Source: an uncultured Lachnospiraceae bacterium (GTDB lineage: Bacteria; Bacillota; Clostridia; Lachnospirales; Lachnospiraceae). From it: a stretch of 64,000 nt of DNA. The notes below the pieces were generated by a model. The model was not told where the DNA came from. It did no database searches and worked only from the letters and a program-made list of their open reading frames with translations. The stretch is from positions 10,057 through 74,056 of the forward strand of contig CAJUJK010000019.1 in assembly GCA_910586705.1 (NCBI GenBank). The letters are read 5' to 3'. Positions 38,395 through 46,772 of this stretch are shown here, piece by piece (the stretch's first letter is position 1; the number at the start of each line of letters is the position of its first letter). Made by a program: the position numbers and the translations under genes.

Positions 38395-39192
38395 ATGGAT
38401 ATAGCTTCGGTTATTGGCTTGGTAGCATGCTTTGCATTGATGATATTCGGTATGGTTTTCGGTAAGGATTTCTCCACGGTGTTGGGATTCGTGGATGTGC
38501 CTTCGATTCTGGTTACTTTCGGCGGTTCCTTCATGTGTATTTTTGCGAGTTACACGATACCTGATTTCGTGGCTGGTCTTAAGAGCATGGGACTGATCTT
38601 TAAGACATCCAGCATGAATGTGCCGGGAATTATTCAGAAAATTATAGAACTCTCCAATGTGGCCCGTAAGGAAGGACTCCTGTCTCTGGAAGAAGCGGCC
38701 AGCGATATTGAGGATGATTTTTTGAAAAAGGGCATCCTGCTCATCGTTGACGGTACCGATCCTGAGCTTGTCCGCGCGATTATGGAGACGGAACTTGTAA
38801 GTGTGGAAAGCAGACACAAGGATAAGATCGGTTTTTGGGAGAATATCGCGGCCATGGGTCCTGCATGGGGTATGATCGGAACCCTGATCGGTCTGATTAA
38901 CATGCTTAGGGATTTGTCGGATTTCGCAACCATCGGACCGAACATGTCGGTCGCACTGGTTACGACTTTCTATGGTTCTGTGCTGGCGAACTGGATTTGT
39001 GCGCCGGTTTCCACTAAATTGAAGAACAAGAACGCGGAAGAGATGATGGTGAAAGAAATCGAGATTGAGGGTCTGCTCTCCATTCAGGCAGGCGAAAATC
39101 CGCGTGTCATCGAAGAGAAACTGAAATCCTTCCTGGCGCCTGCAGACAGAGGCATGGCCGGGGATGAAGGCGGAGGTGAGGCGGATGGCTAA
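38395..39192 (+). CDS. motA: Flagellar stator protein MotA
   Basis: The 265-residue protein has four membrane segments and the MotA signatures: VPSILVTFGGSFMCIFASYT, the cytoplasmic loop with RKEGLLSLEEAASDIEDDFL, and WENIAAMGPAWGMIGTLIGL with LVTTFYGSVLANWICAPVST. The loop charges contact FliG. The acidic C-terminal end overlaps motB by 8 bases. In Bacillus motAB is elsewhere on the chromosome, so its placement inside the fla operon is a lineage feature seen in clostridia. A strong binding site is not obvious upstream. Confidence 0.97.
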   Translation: MDIASVIGLVACFALMIFGMVFGKDFSTVLGFVDVPSILVTFGGSFMCIFASYTIPDFVAGLKSMGLIFKTSSMNVPGIIQKIIELSNVARKEGLLSLEEAASDIEDDFLKKGILLIVDGTDPELVRAIMETELVSVESRHKDKIGFWENIAAMGPAWGMIGTLIGLINMLRDLSDFATIGPNMSVALVTTFYGSVLANWICAPVSTKLKNKNAEEMMVKEIEIEGLLSIQAGENPRVIEEKLKSFLAPADRGMAGDEGGGEADG

Positions 39193-40003
39193 AAAACAGC
39201 AGGAAGAGGCTCCGAAAGGCGCCCCGGCGTGGATGGCCACGTTCTCTGACCTGATGAACCTGCTGCTATGTTTCTTCGTGTTACTTTTTTCGATGTCCAC
39301 GGTTGATGAGGTGAAGCAGGAAAAGGTGGTAGCCTCCTTTAACCAGATGTTTTCCGTTTTTGAAGGAGGGGCGCAGGCGATCGGAGACGGTATGCTGATC
39401 AGCAACGGCGTCAGTCAGCTCAATGAGCTGGATGAATTTATCAACAGTACAGGTAAGATGGATGACGGAGAGATTGTCTCCGAGGATGTGGCTGACAGCA
39501 CTGCTGCGGCGAAAGAACAGCTTGAGGAAGCGCAGATGGAAGAGTCTGAGTCACTTGCTGAGAAGATCCAGGAAGCGGTCGATGAGAGGGATATGGCGGA
39601 TGAGGTGGAGGTACAGTTTACCGCACAGTTTGTCCAGCTTACCCTGAAGGGTTCCCTGCTTTTTGATTCGGGCAGCACGCTTTTGAAGGAGGAGGCCAAG
39701 CCGGTTCTGGATCAGGTGGGACTGATTCTGGAACGCTATGCGGAAGGTACGATTGAGATTGAGGGACACACAGATAATGTTCCCATGTCGGGGGCTAAGT
39801 ATTCTAATAACAATGAATTGAGTTCTGGACGCGCGCTGTCGGTGTTTGACTATATTCTTTCGATTACGAATCTGAATCCGGCGAACATCAAGCATGCGGG
39901 CCGTGGAGAGTATCTTCCGGTAGCGGACAACGCTACGCCAGAGGGAAGAGCGAAGAACAGAAGGGTTGAGATCAAGATATATAACTCTCTCAGTTCTTAT
40001 TAA
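39185..40003 (+). CDS. motB: Flagellar stator protein MotB
   Basis: ATG 39185 with GGAGGTG upstream gives 272 residues. The single membrane helix AWMATFSDLMNLLLCFFVLL contains the essential ion-binding Asp (D22). A long acidic linker follows, and the C-terminal OmpA/peptidoglycan-binding domain has GHTDNVPMSGAKYSNNNELS, SSGRALSVFDYILS and GRGEYLPVADNATPEGRAKN. The motif near D22 lacks obvious Na+-type features, so the ion type cannot be read reliably. It pairs with MotA. Confidence 0.97.
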   Translation: MAKKQQEEAPKGAPAWMATFSDLMNLLLCFFVLLFSMSTVDEVKQEKVVASFNQMFSVFEGGAQAIGDGMLISNGVSQLNELDEFINSTGKMDDGEIVSEDVADSTAAAKEQLEEAQMEESESLAEKIQEAVDERDMADEVEVQFTAQFVQLTLKGSLLFDSGSTLLKEEAKPVLDQVGLILERYAEGTIEIEGHTDNVPMSGAKYSNNNELSSGRALSVFDYILSITNLNPANIKHAGRGEYLPVADNATPEGRAKNRRVEIKIYNSLSSY

Positions 40004-40033
40004 GATAAGTTGTAGAAGGAGAAGACGAAGGCT

Positions 40034-40561
40034 ATGAAGAAGAATCTGATTTCCGTTATTATTCTGGCGCTGTTAATCGTTAATATTGTATTGACCGCCA
40101 TAATGATGTTCAGTGTGACGGGCGCGTCCAAGAAGACTGCCGCACTGGTTGACAACATTGCTACGGCTCTGAATCTGGAGCTGTCCTCCGGCACAGAGGG
40201 CGCCGGGGCGGAGGAAGCTGTTTCCATGGCGGACACAGAGACTTACTCTTTTGCGGAACCTATGACGATCCCGTTGAAAAAGAATGAGGGGGAAGATAAG
40301 GATCACTATTGTATCGTTTCCATTACCCTTTCCATTAACACAAAGGCTGACGGCTACAAGGAGTATGGCTCCGCAGAAAGCCTGGCGACGATGGAAGGCC
40401 TGATTAAAGATGAGATCAACAGCGTTTTTGCCCAATACACGACGGAAGAAGCGCGGGATAATCAGGAAACGATCAAGAAAGAAATTATCAACAGAATACA
40501 AACCATGTTTGATTCCAAGTTTATCTATAACGTGTCCTTCGGCGACATTATGTTTGGATAG
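40034..40561 (+). CDS. fliL: Flagellar basal body-associated protein FliL
   Basis: The 175-residue protein has an N-terminal membrane anchor (LISVIILALLIVNIVLTAIM) and an extracellular stomatin-like domain with DHYCIVSITLSINTKAD and a C-terminal RIQTMFDSKFIYNVSFGDIM. FliL surrounds and stabilises stator units, fitting its place after motAB. AGAAGGAGAAGACG lies upstream of ATG 40034. The linker is acidic. Confidence 0.9.
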   Translation: MKKNLISVIILALLIVNIVLTAIMMFSVTGASKKTAALVDNIATALNLELSSGTEGAGAEEAVSMADTETYSFAEPMTIPLKKNEGEDKDHYCIVSITLSINTKADGYKEYGSAESLATMEGLIKDEINSVFAQYTTEEARDNQETIKKEIINRIQTMFDSKFIYNVSFGDIMFG

Positions 40562-40599
40562 TACTTAGACTAAATGACTGCCACAGGAGGTGAACTTTC

Positions 40600-41583
40600 G
40601 TGGGTGAGGTACTATCACAGAGCGAGATAGACAATCTGCTTGCCGCTTTGAGCAGCGGTGAGCTGGACACGGATGAACTGAACGGCGCGGATGATAAGCA
40701 GATTAAGGATTACGACTTTAAACGGCCGACTAAATTCTCGAAAGAGCATCTGCGCACATTGGAAATTATATATGAGCATTACGGACGGCTGCTTTCCACG
40801 AGTATGCCGGTATACCTGCGAAAGAATATACAGGTATCGGTGACCAGTTCCGAGACGGTTATCTTTTCGGAGTTTTCAAACTCCCTTTCCAATCCGGTTA
40901 TTCTGGGCGTTGTCAATTTTCATCCGCTGGGCGGAATGATACTGATCGAACTGGCTTCACAGCTCGGGTTCGCGATGATTGACAGGATGCTGGGCGGCGC
41001 CGGTGATCCGCTCGAAAAGAGCAGGGAGTTCACCGAAATTGAAATGACAATCATCGAAAAAATGATGGTAGTCTGTATGCAGCTTATGCGGGAGCCATGG
41101 AAGAATGTGGTGGATATCAATCCCATGATGGAGAGGATTGAGACCAATTCCCAGTTTGCACAGATTATCGCGCCGAGCGATATGATTGCCATTGTCACCT
41201 TGAACATGAAGATAGGTGAAGTGGAAGGATTTATGAATGTATGTCTCCCCTTCTTCACGTTGGAGAGCGTCATGGATAAGCTCAATACGAAGTACTGGTA
41301 TGCAAACCTGCAGGAGCAGGGTGACGAGGATTTCGAGGAGTACATCGAGGCTCTTATCAAGAGAGTGGATGTTCCTGTCAAGGCGGTGCTGGGAAAAACG
41401 AGCATATCGGTTACCGATTTTGTAAATCTGCAGATCGGCGACATCATACGATTAGATACCGAGGTAGAGCAGGATCTTACGGTGTATGTGGGCAATATTA
41501 GAAAATTTACCGCGCTCCCGGGTACTAGCAGGGATAAGAATGCTGTGCGGGTTACTTCGGTGATCAGAGAGGGGGAAGAATAA
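40600..41583 (+). CDS. fliM: Flagellar motor switch protein FliM
   Basis: The start is GTG 40600 (AGGAGGTG 8 bases upstream), giving 327 residues. The N-terminal LSQSEIDNLLAALSSGE peptide is the CheY-P docking motif. The CheC-like middle domain follows (FKRPTKFSKEHLRTLEIIYE, LGGMILIELASQLGFAMIDR), and the C-terminal SpoA domain (VPVKAVLGKTSISVTDFVNL, QIGDIIRLDTEVEQ) mediates C-ring assembly. The full-length protein shows no missing parts. Confidence 0.98.
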   Translation: MGEVLSQSEIDNLLAALSSGELDTDELNGADDKQIKDYDFKRPTKFSKEHLRTLEIIYEHYGRLLSTSMPVYLRKNIQVSVTSSETVIFSEFSNSLSNPVILGVVNFHPLGGMILIELASQLGFAMIDRMLGGAGDPLEKSREFTEIEMTIIEKMMVVCMQLMREPWKNVVDINPMMERIETNSQFAQIIAPSDMIAIVTLNMKIGEVEGFMNVCLPFFTLESVMDKLNTKYWYANLQEQGDEDFEEYIEALIKRVDVPVKAVLGKTSISVTDFVNLQIGDIIRLDTEVEQDLTVYVGNIRKFTALPGTSRDKNAVRVTSVIREGEE

Positions 41584-41587
41584 AAGC

Positions 41588-42805
41588 ATGGACGGAATGT
41601 TATCACAGGATGAAATAAATGCGCTTTTGAATGGCACGGATGATTCGGCCGGTGATGCTGCGGGAGAGAATACCGCAGGTTTTGATGGTGATGAAGCGGA
41701 TGATTCGCTTCTGTCAGACATTGAGAAAGACGCTGTCGGCGAGGTTGCCAATATCAGCATGGGCGCATCTGCTACCACCCTGTTCTCCATTGTTAACCGC
41801 AAGGTCAACATTACGACACCTGTGGTTAAGATGGCAACCTGGAAGAATGTACTGGAAGATTATGAGAAGCCCTGCGTATTTATTCTGATTAAGTATACAC
41901 AGGGATTGGATGGATCGAATATTCTGATCTTAAAAGAGCATGATGTGAAGATCATCACAGATCTGATGATGGGTGGTGACGGCAGTAATACAGACGGAGA
42001 ACTGGGAGAGCTGCATCTTTCAGCGATTTCGGAGGCGATGAACCAGATGATGGGTTCCTCCGCCACATCACTTTCCACCATGCTTGGCAAGATGATAGAT
42101 ATCAGCCCGCCGGAGGCAAGTCTGGTGGATCTGACGGCGTTTAAGTCAGGCGGCGATATTGCAGAGTTTCTGGAGGGAACTTTCGTAAAGATCTCCTTCA
42201 GGATGCAGATTGACGAGCTGGTGGATTCCACGATTATGCAGTTGTATCCGGTGGAGTTCGCGAAAGAGATTTATGACACCTTTATTGCCAGTCAGGGCGG
42301 TAACGAACCCCCTGCACCTGCGGCGGCGCCTGCGCCTGCCCCGGCACCGGCGGCAGCACCGGCTCCGGCACCGCAGCCTATGTCGCAGCAGCCCATGCCA
42401 CAGCAGATGCCGCAGATGGATATGAGTCAGATGCAGATGATGCCACAGATGGGAATGCCCCAGATGATGCCGCAGATGCAGATGATGCCCCAGATGATGC
42501 CGCAGCAGAATATGAATGTGCAGCCTGTTCAGTTCCAGAGTTTTGCCAGCGATTTCAATCCGCTGCAGAGTCAGGAGAATATCGAACTGATCAAGGATGT
42601 ACCGCTGGAGGTAACGGTAGAGCTGGGCAGGACTTCCAAATCCATTTCGGAGATTCTGGATTTTGCGCCGGGCACGATCATCGAACTGGATAAAATTGCC
42701 GGTGAACCGATTGACATTCTGGTCAACGGCAAGTTTGTAGCAAAAGGTGAAGTAGTAGTTATTGAGGAAAGCTTTGGTATTCGGGTAACCGAAATTATCA
42801 AATAA
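41588..42805 (+). CDS. fliY: Flagellar switch protein FliY (CheC-like phosphatase fused to FliN)
   Basis: The 405-residue protein begins with a FliM-like CheY-docking peptide (MLSQDEINALLNG), then a CheC/FliY domain (DIEKDAVGEVANISMGASAT and ISEAMNQMMGSSATSLSTML, both holding the E-x-x-N phosphatase pattern), then a Pro/Ala/Met/Gln-rich linker (about residues 238 to 313, with MPQ/MQM repeats), and ends in the SpoA/FliN domain (PLEVTVELGRTSKSISEILD, APGTIIELDKIAGEP). It is a C-ring component that may also dephosphorylate CheY-P. RBS is weak (AGAGGG), 4 bases after fliM. Confidence 0.96.
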   Translation: MDGMLSQDEINALLNGTDDSAGDAAGENTAGFDGDEADDSLLSDIEKDAVGEVANISMGASATTLFSIVNRKVNITTPVVKMATWKNVLEDYEKPCVFILIKYTQGLDGSNILILKEHDVKIITDLMMGGDGSNTDGELGELHLSAISEAMNQMMGSSATSLSTMLGKMIDISPPEASLVDLTAFKSGGDIAEFLEGTFVKISFRMQIDELVDSTIMQLYPVEFAKEIYDTFIASQGGNEPPAPAAAPAPAPAPAAAPAPAPQPMSQQPMPQQMPQMDMSQMQMMPQMGMPQMMPQMQMMPQMMPQQNMNVQPVQFQSFASDFNPLQSQENIELIKDVPLEVTVELGRTSKSISEILDFAPGTIIELDKIAGEPIDILVNGKFVAKGEVVVIEESFGIRVTEIIK

Positions 42806-42825
42806 TATGTGATAGGAGAAGAGAG

Positions 42826-43188
42826 ATGGCAAAGAATATTTTAGTATGTGATGATGCAGCGTTTATGCGAATGATGATCAAGGATATCCTGACTAAGAAC
42901 GGCTATAACGTGGCAGGAGAGGCTGAGAACGGCGCAAAAGCGGTTGAAAAGTACAACGAGCTGAAACCCGATCTTGTGCTGATGGACATCACGATGCCTG
43001 AGATGGATGGTATTCAGGCTCTCAAGAAGATCAAAGAGGGCGATCCCGGCGCTATGGTTATTATGTGTTCCGCCATGGGTCAGCAGGCAATGGTTATCGA
43101 ATCCATTCAGTCCGGCGCTAAGGATTTCATTGTAAAACCTTTTCAGGCTGACCGTGTCTTAGAGGCTGTGAAGAAGGTTGTTGGATAA
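42826..43188 (+). CDS. cheY: Chemotaxis response regulator CheY
   Basis: The 120-residue single-domain receiver has acidic D9/D10, phosphorylated D54 (LVLMDITMPEMDG), S82 and K104 (FIVKPF), all in canonical positions. Its placement between fliY and fliO is the same as in Bacillus. CheY-P binds FliM and FliY N-terminal peptides and sets the motor direction. GATAGGAG precedes ATG 42826. The stop overlaps fliO by one base. Confidence 0.98.
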   Translation: MAKNILVCDDAAFMRMMIKDILTKNGYNVAGEAENGAKAVEKYNELKPDLVLMDITMPEMDGIQALKKIKEGDPGAMVIMCSAMGQQAMVIESIQSGAKDFIVKPFQADRVLEAVKKVVG

Positions 43189-43577
43189 TGCTTCTTACCG
43201 CTGCATTACCAGACAGGACTGACTCCTATGTGCAGTTTATAACAGTATTGCTGCTGTTTGTGTTCGTGCTGGCGATCACCGCCTTTGTGACCAGATGGAT
43301 CGGCGGTTACCAGAAGGGCAGGTCTGTGGGCGCGAACATGGAGCTGATCGAGTCGCTCCGTCTGTCGAATAATAAGTACGTGCAGATCGTCAGGATCGGA
43401 CGGAAGTATTTGGCAGTTGCAGTCTGCAAAGATACTGTTACAATGTTATCAGAGATTCCCGAGGAGGATTTAAGCTTTCCCGAGGGGTCTTTCGGAAGTG
43501 CGTCCACTTTCAGGGACGTGCTCGCAAAAATACAGAAAGAAAGAATTCTGGAAAAAGAAGACGGGCGAGACGAATGA
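43188..43577 (+). CDS. fliO: Flagellar biosynthesis protein FliO (FliZ)
   Basis: ATG 43188 overlaps the cheY stop (TAATG). The 129-residue protein has an N-terminal membrane segment (FITVLLLFVFVLAITAFVTR) and a FliO-like cytoplasmic domain (NMELIESLRLSNNKYVQIVR, IGRKYLAVAVCKDTVTMLSE). FliO assists FliP ring assembly in the export gate. Sequence conservation is usually low, so size, topology and the place before fliP carry the call. Confidence 0.88.
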   Translation: MLLTAALPDRTDSYVQFITVLLLFVFVLAITAFVTRWIGGYQKGRSVGANMELIESLRLSNNKYVQIVRIGRKYLAVAVCKDTVTMLSEIPEEDLSFPEGSFGSASTFRDVLAKIQKERILEKEDGRDE

Positions 43578-44494
43578 AGAGATATTTTTCCAGATATCAT
43601 TTGGCAAAATTAATATGCCTGCTGATGGTGGCAGGCATATTGTATCTTAGCCGGGGGCTGACCGCCTTTGCGGTGGAGGATAACAGACCGGATTCGGTGA
43701 CGGAATCGGTGGTGACCGATACCCCTTACCGGGATTCCAATCTCACCGGTACGGAGAGTGAGAGAACAAATGTGGATCCGCCCGGTGCCTCTGAGAGCGC
43801 CGAAGATCTGGCTGAACTGAATATAGCCAATACGGTGACGGTTACGTACAACAATGGTAATGGCAGCGTGAATGGTGCGCTGCGTATTCTGATGATCCTT
43901 ACCTTGATTGCTATTGCACCGTCATTGCTTGTTATGTTAACCTCGTTTACGAGGATTATTATTGTACTCCATTTTACGAGACAGGCGTTGAACACGCAGT
44001 CGGCTCCGCCGAACACAGTGCTGATCGGCATAGCCCTGTTTCTGACCTTCTATGTGATGCAGCCCACACTGGCGGCGGTGTATACGGACGCGATTGTGCC
44101 TTTCGAGGCGGGGGAGCTGACACAGGAGGAGGCGCTCACGGCGGCAGCGGCGCCGGTCAGGCAGTTTATGTACGGACAGACCCAGAAGAGCGACGTCAAT
44201 TTCTTTATGGATCTCTCACGTACCGAATGGAGTGGTGAACTGGACGACATACCGATCAGCGTGCTGGTGCCCGCATTTATTATCAACGAGCTGCGGCAGG
44301 CGTTTATTATCGGTTTCCTTATATATATTCCGTTTATTGTGATTGACATGGTGGTGGCTTCCACACTGATGAGTATGGGTATGATGATGCTGCCGCCGAC
44401 CACGATTTCCATGCCGTTCAAGATTCTGCTGTTTGTGCTGGCGGACGGCTGGTATCTGGTGATCAAGGGAGTCGTAGAGAGTTTTTATTACTGA
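43574..44494 (+). CDS. fliP: Flagellar export gate protein FliP with signal peptide
   Basis: The 306-residue protein overlaps fliO by 4 bases (ATGA). It begins with a signal peptide (KLICLLMVAGILYLSRGLTA), then a polar stretch of 70 residues, longer than usual. FliP motifs follow: LMILTLIAIAPSLLVMLTSF, LTSFTRIIIVLHFTRQALNT, PPNTVLIGIALFLTFYVMQP, and the C-terminal VASTLMSMGMMMLPPTTISM with PFKILLFVLADGWYLVIKGV. FliP forms the FliP5Q4R1 channel with the two next gene products. Confidence 0.97.
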   Translation: MKRYFSRYHLAKLICLLMVAGILYLSRGLTAFAVEDNRPDSVTESVVTDTPYRDSNLTGTESERTNVDPPGASESAEDLAELNIANTVTVTYNNGNGSVNGALRILMILTLIAIAPSLLVMLTSFTRIIIVLHFTRQALNTQSAPPNTVLIGIALFLTFYVMQPTLAAVYTDAIVPFEAGELTQEEALTAAAAPVRQFMYGQTQKSDVNFFMDLSRTEWSGELDDIPISVLVPAFIINELRQAFIIGFLIYIPFIVIDMVVASTLMSMGMMMLPPTTISMPFKILLFVLADGWYLVIKGVVESFYY

Positions 44495-44533
44495 GCAGGC
44501 GCTCAGTGTATGCGAGGATTGGAGCGTGTGTAA

Positions 44534-44803
44534 ATGAATGTCAATGACGTCACAGCCATTGCCGAGCAGGCAATCTTTACAATTATCAAGTGCGGCGCAC
44601 CGATGCTTCTGGTTTCTCTCTGCGTAGGTCTGTGCGTGAGTATTTTCCAGACCGTTACCTCCATTCAGGAGCAGACGCTTACCTTTGTGCCGAAGATACT
44701 GGCAATTTTTCTGTCGCTGATTGTCATGGGACACTGGATTATGAACAACATGGTGGAGTTTATGACAGTGCTGTGGACCGACTTCAATCGTTATCTCAGA
44801 TAG
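44534..44803 (+). CDS. fliQ: Flagellar export gate protein FliQ
   Basis: The 89-residue protein has two membrane helices (MLLVSLCVGLCVSIFQTVTS and ILAIFLSLIVMGHWIMNNMV) around the motif QTVTSIQEQTLTFVPKILAI, which is diagnostic for FliQ. It starts at ATG 44534; no strong Shine-Dalgarno is visible (GGATTGGAGCG). Normal size and position before fliR. Confidence 0.96.
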   Translation: MNVNDVTAIAEQAIFTIIKCGAPMLLVSLCVGLCVSIFQTVTSIQEQTLTFVPKILAIFLSLIVMGHWIMNNMVEFMTVLWTDFNRYLR

Positions 44804-44833
44804 GGATAATTTCTGCTGTGGGAAAGTGACAAT

Positions 44834-45613
44834 ATGTTAGATATCAGCTTTACTTATGCGGATTTGGAATATTTTCTGTTGATTTTGGTGCGGGTCAGCT
44901 GCTTTGTGTACGTTGCTCCGTTTTTCAGCATGTCAAATGTACCCCGGAGAGTAAAGGCTGGTTTCAGTATCTTTTTCGCCTATCTGATCTATGTGTCACT
45001 GGACAGGGGAGAGGTGGTTTACAACTCGCTTCTCGGCTACGCGGTGATTGTGATGAAGGAGGCGCTGACGGGATTTCTGGTCGGCTGGGGTGCGCAGATA
45101 TGCACCACGGTAACTTCCTTTGCGGGAAGCATCGCGGACATGGAGATCGGTCTTTCCATGGTTTCGCTGTTAGATCCGACGACGAAAGAGCAGGCGACCT
45201 TCACGGGCGTGTTCTATCAGTACATGTTTACGCTTTTGATGATTATCTCGGGTCTGTACCAGTACCTGATAAGGGCGCTGGTGGATACCTTTACCTTAAT
45301 TCCGATAAACGGCGCGATTTTTAAGAGAGAGGCGCTGTTGGAATCCATTCTCCTGTTTCTGGGGGATTATCTGGTGATCGGATTCCGCATCATACTGCCG
45401 ATCTTCTGTGCCATGATTTTTCTGAACTGTGTGCTTGGCGTGCTGGCAAAGGTGTCTCCGCAGCTTAACATGTTTGCCGTCGGTATGCAGCTGAAAGTGC
45501 TTGTGGGACTGGGAATCCTCTTTTTGTCGGTGCGGATGCTGCCGGCTCTGGCGGACAACGTCTTTACGCAGATGAAGCGGATGATAGTATCCTTTGTGGA
45601 GGGGATGATTTGA
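44834..45613 (+). CDS. fliR: Flagellar export gate protein FliR
   Basis: The 259-residue protein has about six membrane segments, with motifs VRVSCFVYVAPFFSMSNVPR, GAQICTTVTSFAGSIADMEI and LGVLAKVSPQLNMFAVGMQL. FliR completes the gate channel with FliP and FliQ. Its stop overlaps the TTG start of flhB by 4 bases. All parts are present. Confidence 0.96.
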   Translation: MLDISFTYADLEYFLLILVRVSCFVYVAPFFSMSNVPRRVKAGFSIFFAYLIYVSLDRGEVVYNSLLGYAVIVMKEALTGFLVGWGAQICTTVTSFAGSIADMEIGLSMVSLLDPTTKEQATFTGVFYQYMFTLLMIISGLYQYLIRALVDTFTLIPINGAIFKREALLESILLFLGDYLVIGFRIILPIFCAMIFLNCVLGVLAKVSPQLNMFAVGMQLKVLVGLGILFLSVRMLPALADNVFTQMKRMIVSFVEGMI

Positions 45614-46722
45614 TCTTACAATATAATCTCCAGTTTTTCGCCAAGGATGGTCCGGGCGGAGAAAAAACCGAAGAACCTACCAGTAAAAAGCTCAGTGACG
45701 CGAGAAATGAAGGACAGGTGGCGAAGAGCAAAGAGGTGACGAGCGCCTTTGAGATGCTGGCAGCCTTTCTGATGATGCGTTTCTTCATACAGTACATAGG
45801 AACGGTTCTGGTGGGGAATATTTACGATATTTACTCCCAGATCCCGACGTATGTGAAGCTCTACGAAGGGCATATCCAGTCGCAGACCTTCCGGATGCTG
45901 TTTGTGCAGTCCCTCCTGCGGATTCTGCAGATCATCGCGCCGTTTCTGATTGTGGGTTTTCTGGTGGCTTTTATCACAAACCTTTTACAGGTAAAATGGA
46001 AGGTGACGACCAAGCCGCTGAAGCCAAAATTCAGCAAACTGAACCCGGTGAACGGCTTTAAACGTTTTTTTTCACCAAACTCTCTGGTAGAACTGGTGAA
46101 ATCGGTATTAAAACTGGCGCTGATCGGGTATGTGGTGAAAAGCTATCTGGAAAAAAATATGCCGCCCATCTTCCAGCTTTATGATATTTCCCTGAATCAG
46201 GGAATCGTGCAGGTGGGTATGCTGGTGATCAATCTGGGCATACGGATATCTTTGTTTTACATGCTCATTGCCGCCGCTGACTATGTCTATCAGAAGATCA
46301 AGTTCAAGAAAGATATGAAGATGACCAAGCAGGAAGTCAAGGACGAGTATAAGAATGCAGAAGGTGATCCTCAGGTCAAGAGCAAACAGAGGCAGAGGAT
46401 GATGGAGGCGTCCAGACGCCGCATGATGCAGCAGCTTCCCGAGGCGGATGTGGTTATCACGAACCCGACCCACTACGCCGTGGCGATCAAGTATGAGCCT
46501 GAACTTTACGACGCTCCCTTTGTGGTGGCGAAGGGCGCCGATTATCTGGCGCAGAAGATCAAGGATGTGGCGAAGGAAAACCGTATCGAGATTGTGGAAA
46601 ACAAACCTTTGGCACGAATGCTCTACGCGAATGTGGATGTGGGCAGCGTGGTGCCGCCGGAATTGTATCAGGCGGTGGCGGAGGTGCTGGCTTTCGTATA
46701 TCATTTGAAGGGAAAAGTTTGA
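45610..46722 (+). CDS. flhB: Flagellar export specificity switch FlhB
   Basis: The start is TTG 45610, overlapping the fliR stop, consistent with an N-terminus LQYNLQFFAKDGPGGEKTEE. The 370-residue protein has four membrane segments, then the charged linker (KKDMKMTKQEVKDEYKNAEG) and the autocleavage motif NPTH at residues about 285 to 288 (VITNPTHYAVAIKYEP). Cleavage between Asn and Pro, together with FliK, switches export from hook to filament proteins. Full length; all key residues are present. Confidence 0.98.
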   Translation: MILQYNLQFFAKDGPGGEKTEEPTSKKLSDARNEGQVAKSKEVTSAFEMLAAFLMMRFFIQYIGTVLVGNIYDIYSQIPTYVKLYEGHIQSQTFRMLFVQSLLRILQIIAPFLIVGFLVAFITNLLQVKWKVTTKPLKPKFSKLNPVNGFKRFFSPNSLVELVKSVLKLALIGYVVKSYLEKNMPPIFQLYDISLNQGIVQVGMLVINLGIRISLFYMLIAAADYVYQKIKFKKDMKMTKQEVKDEYKNAEGDPQVKSKQRQRMMEASRRRMMQQLPEADVVITNPTHYAVAIKYEPELYDAPFVVAKGADYLAQKIKDVAKENRIEIVENKPLARMLYANVDVGSVVPPELYQAVAEVLAFVYHLKGKV

Positions 46723-46772
46723 TTGTATGTGTTATATAACGAGTGTTATTTCATGGAAGGAGGTGACTTGCG

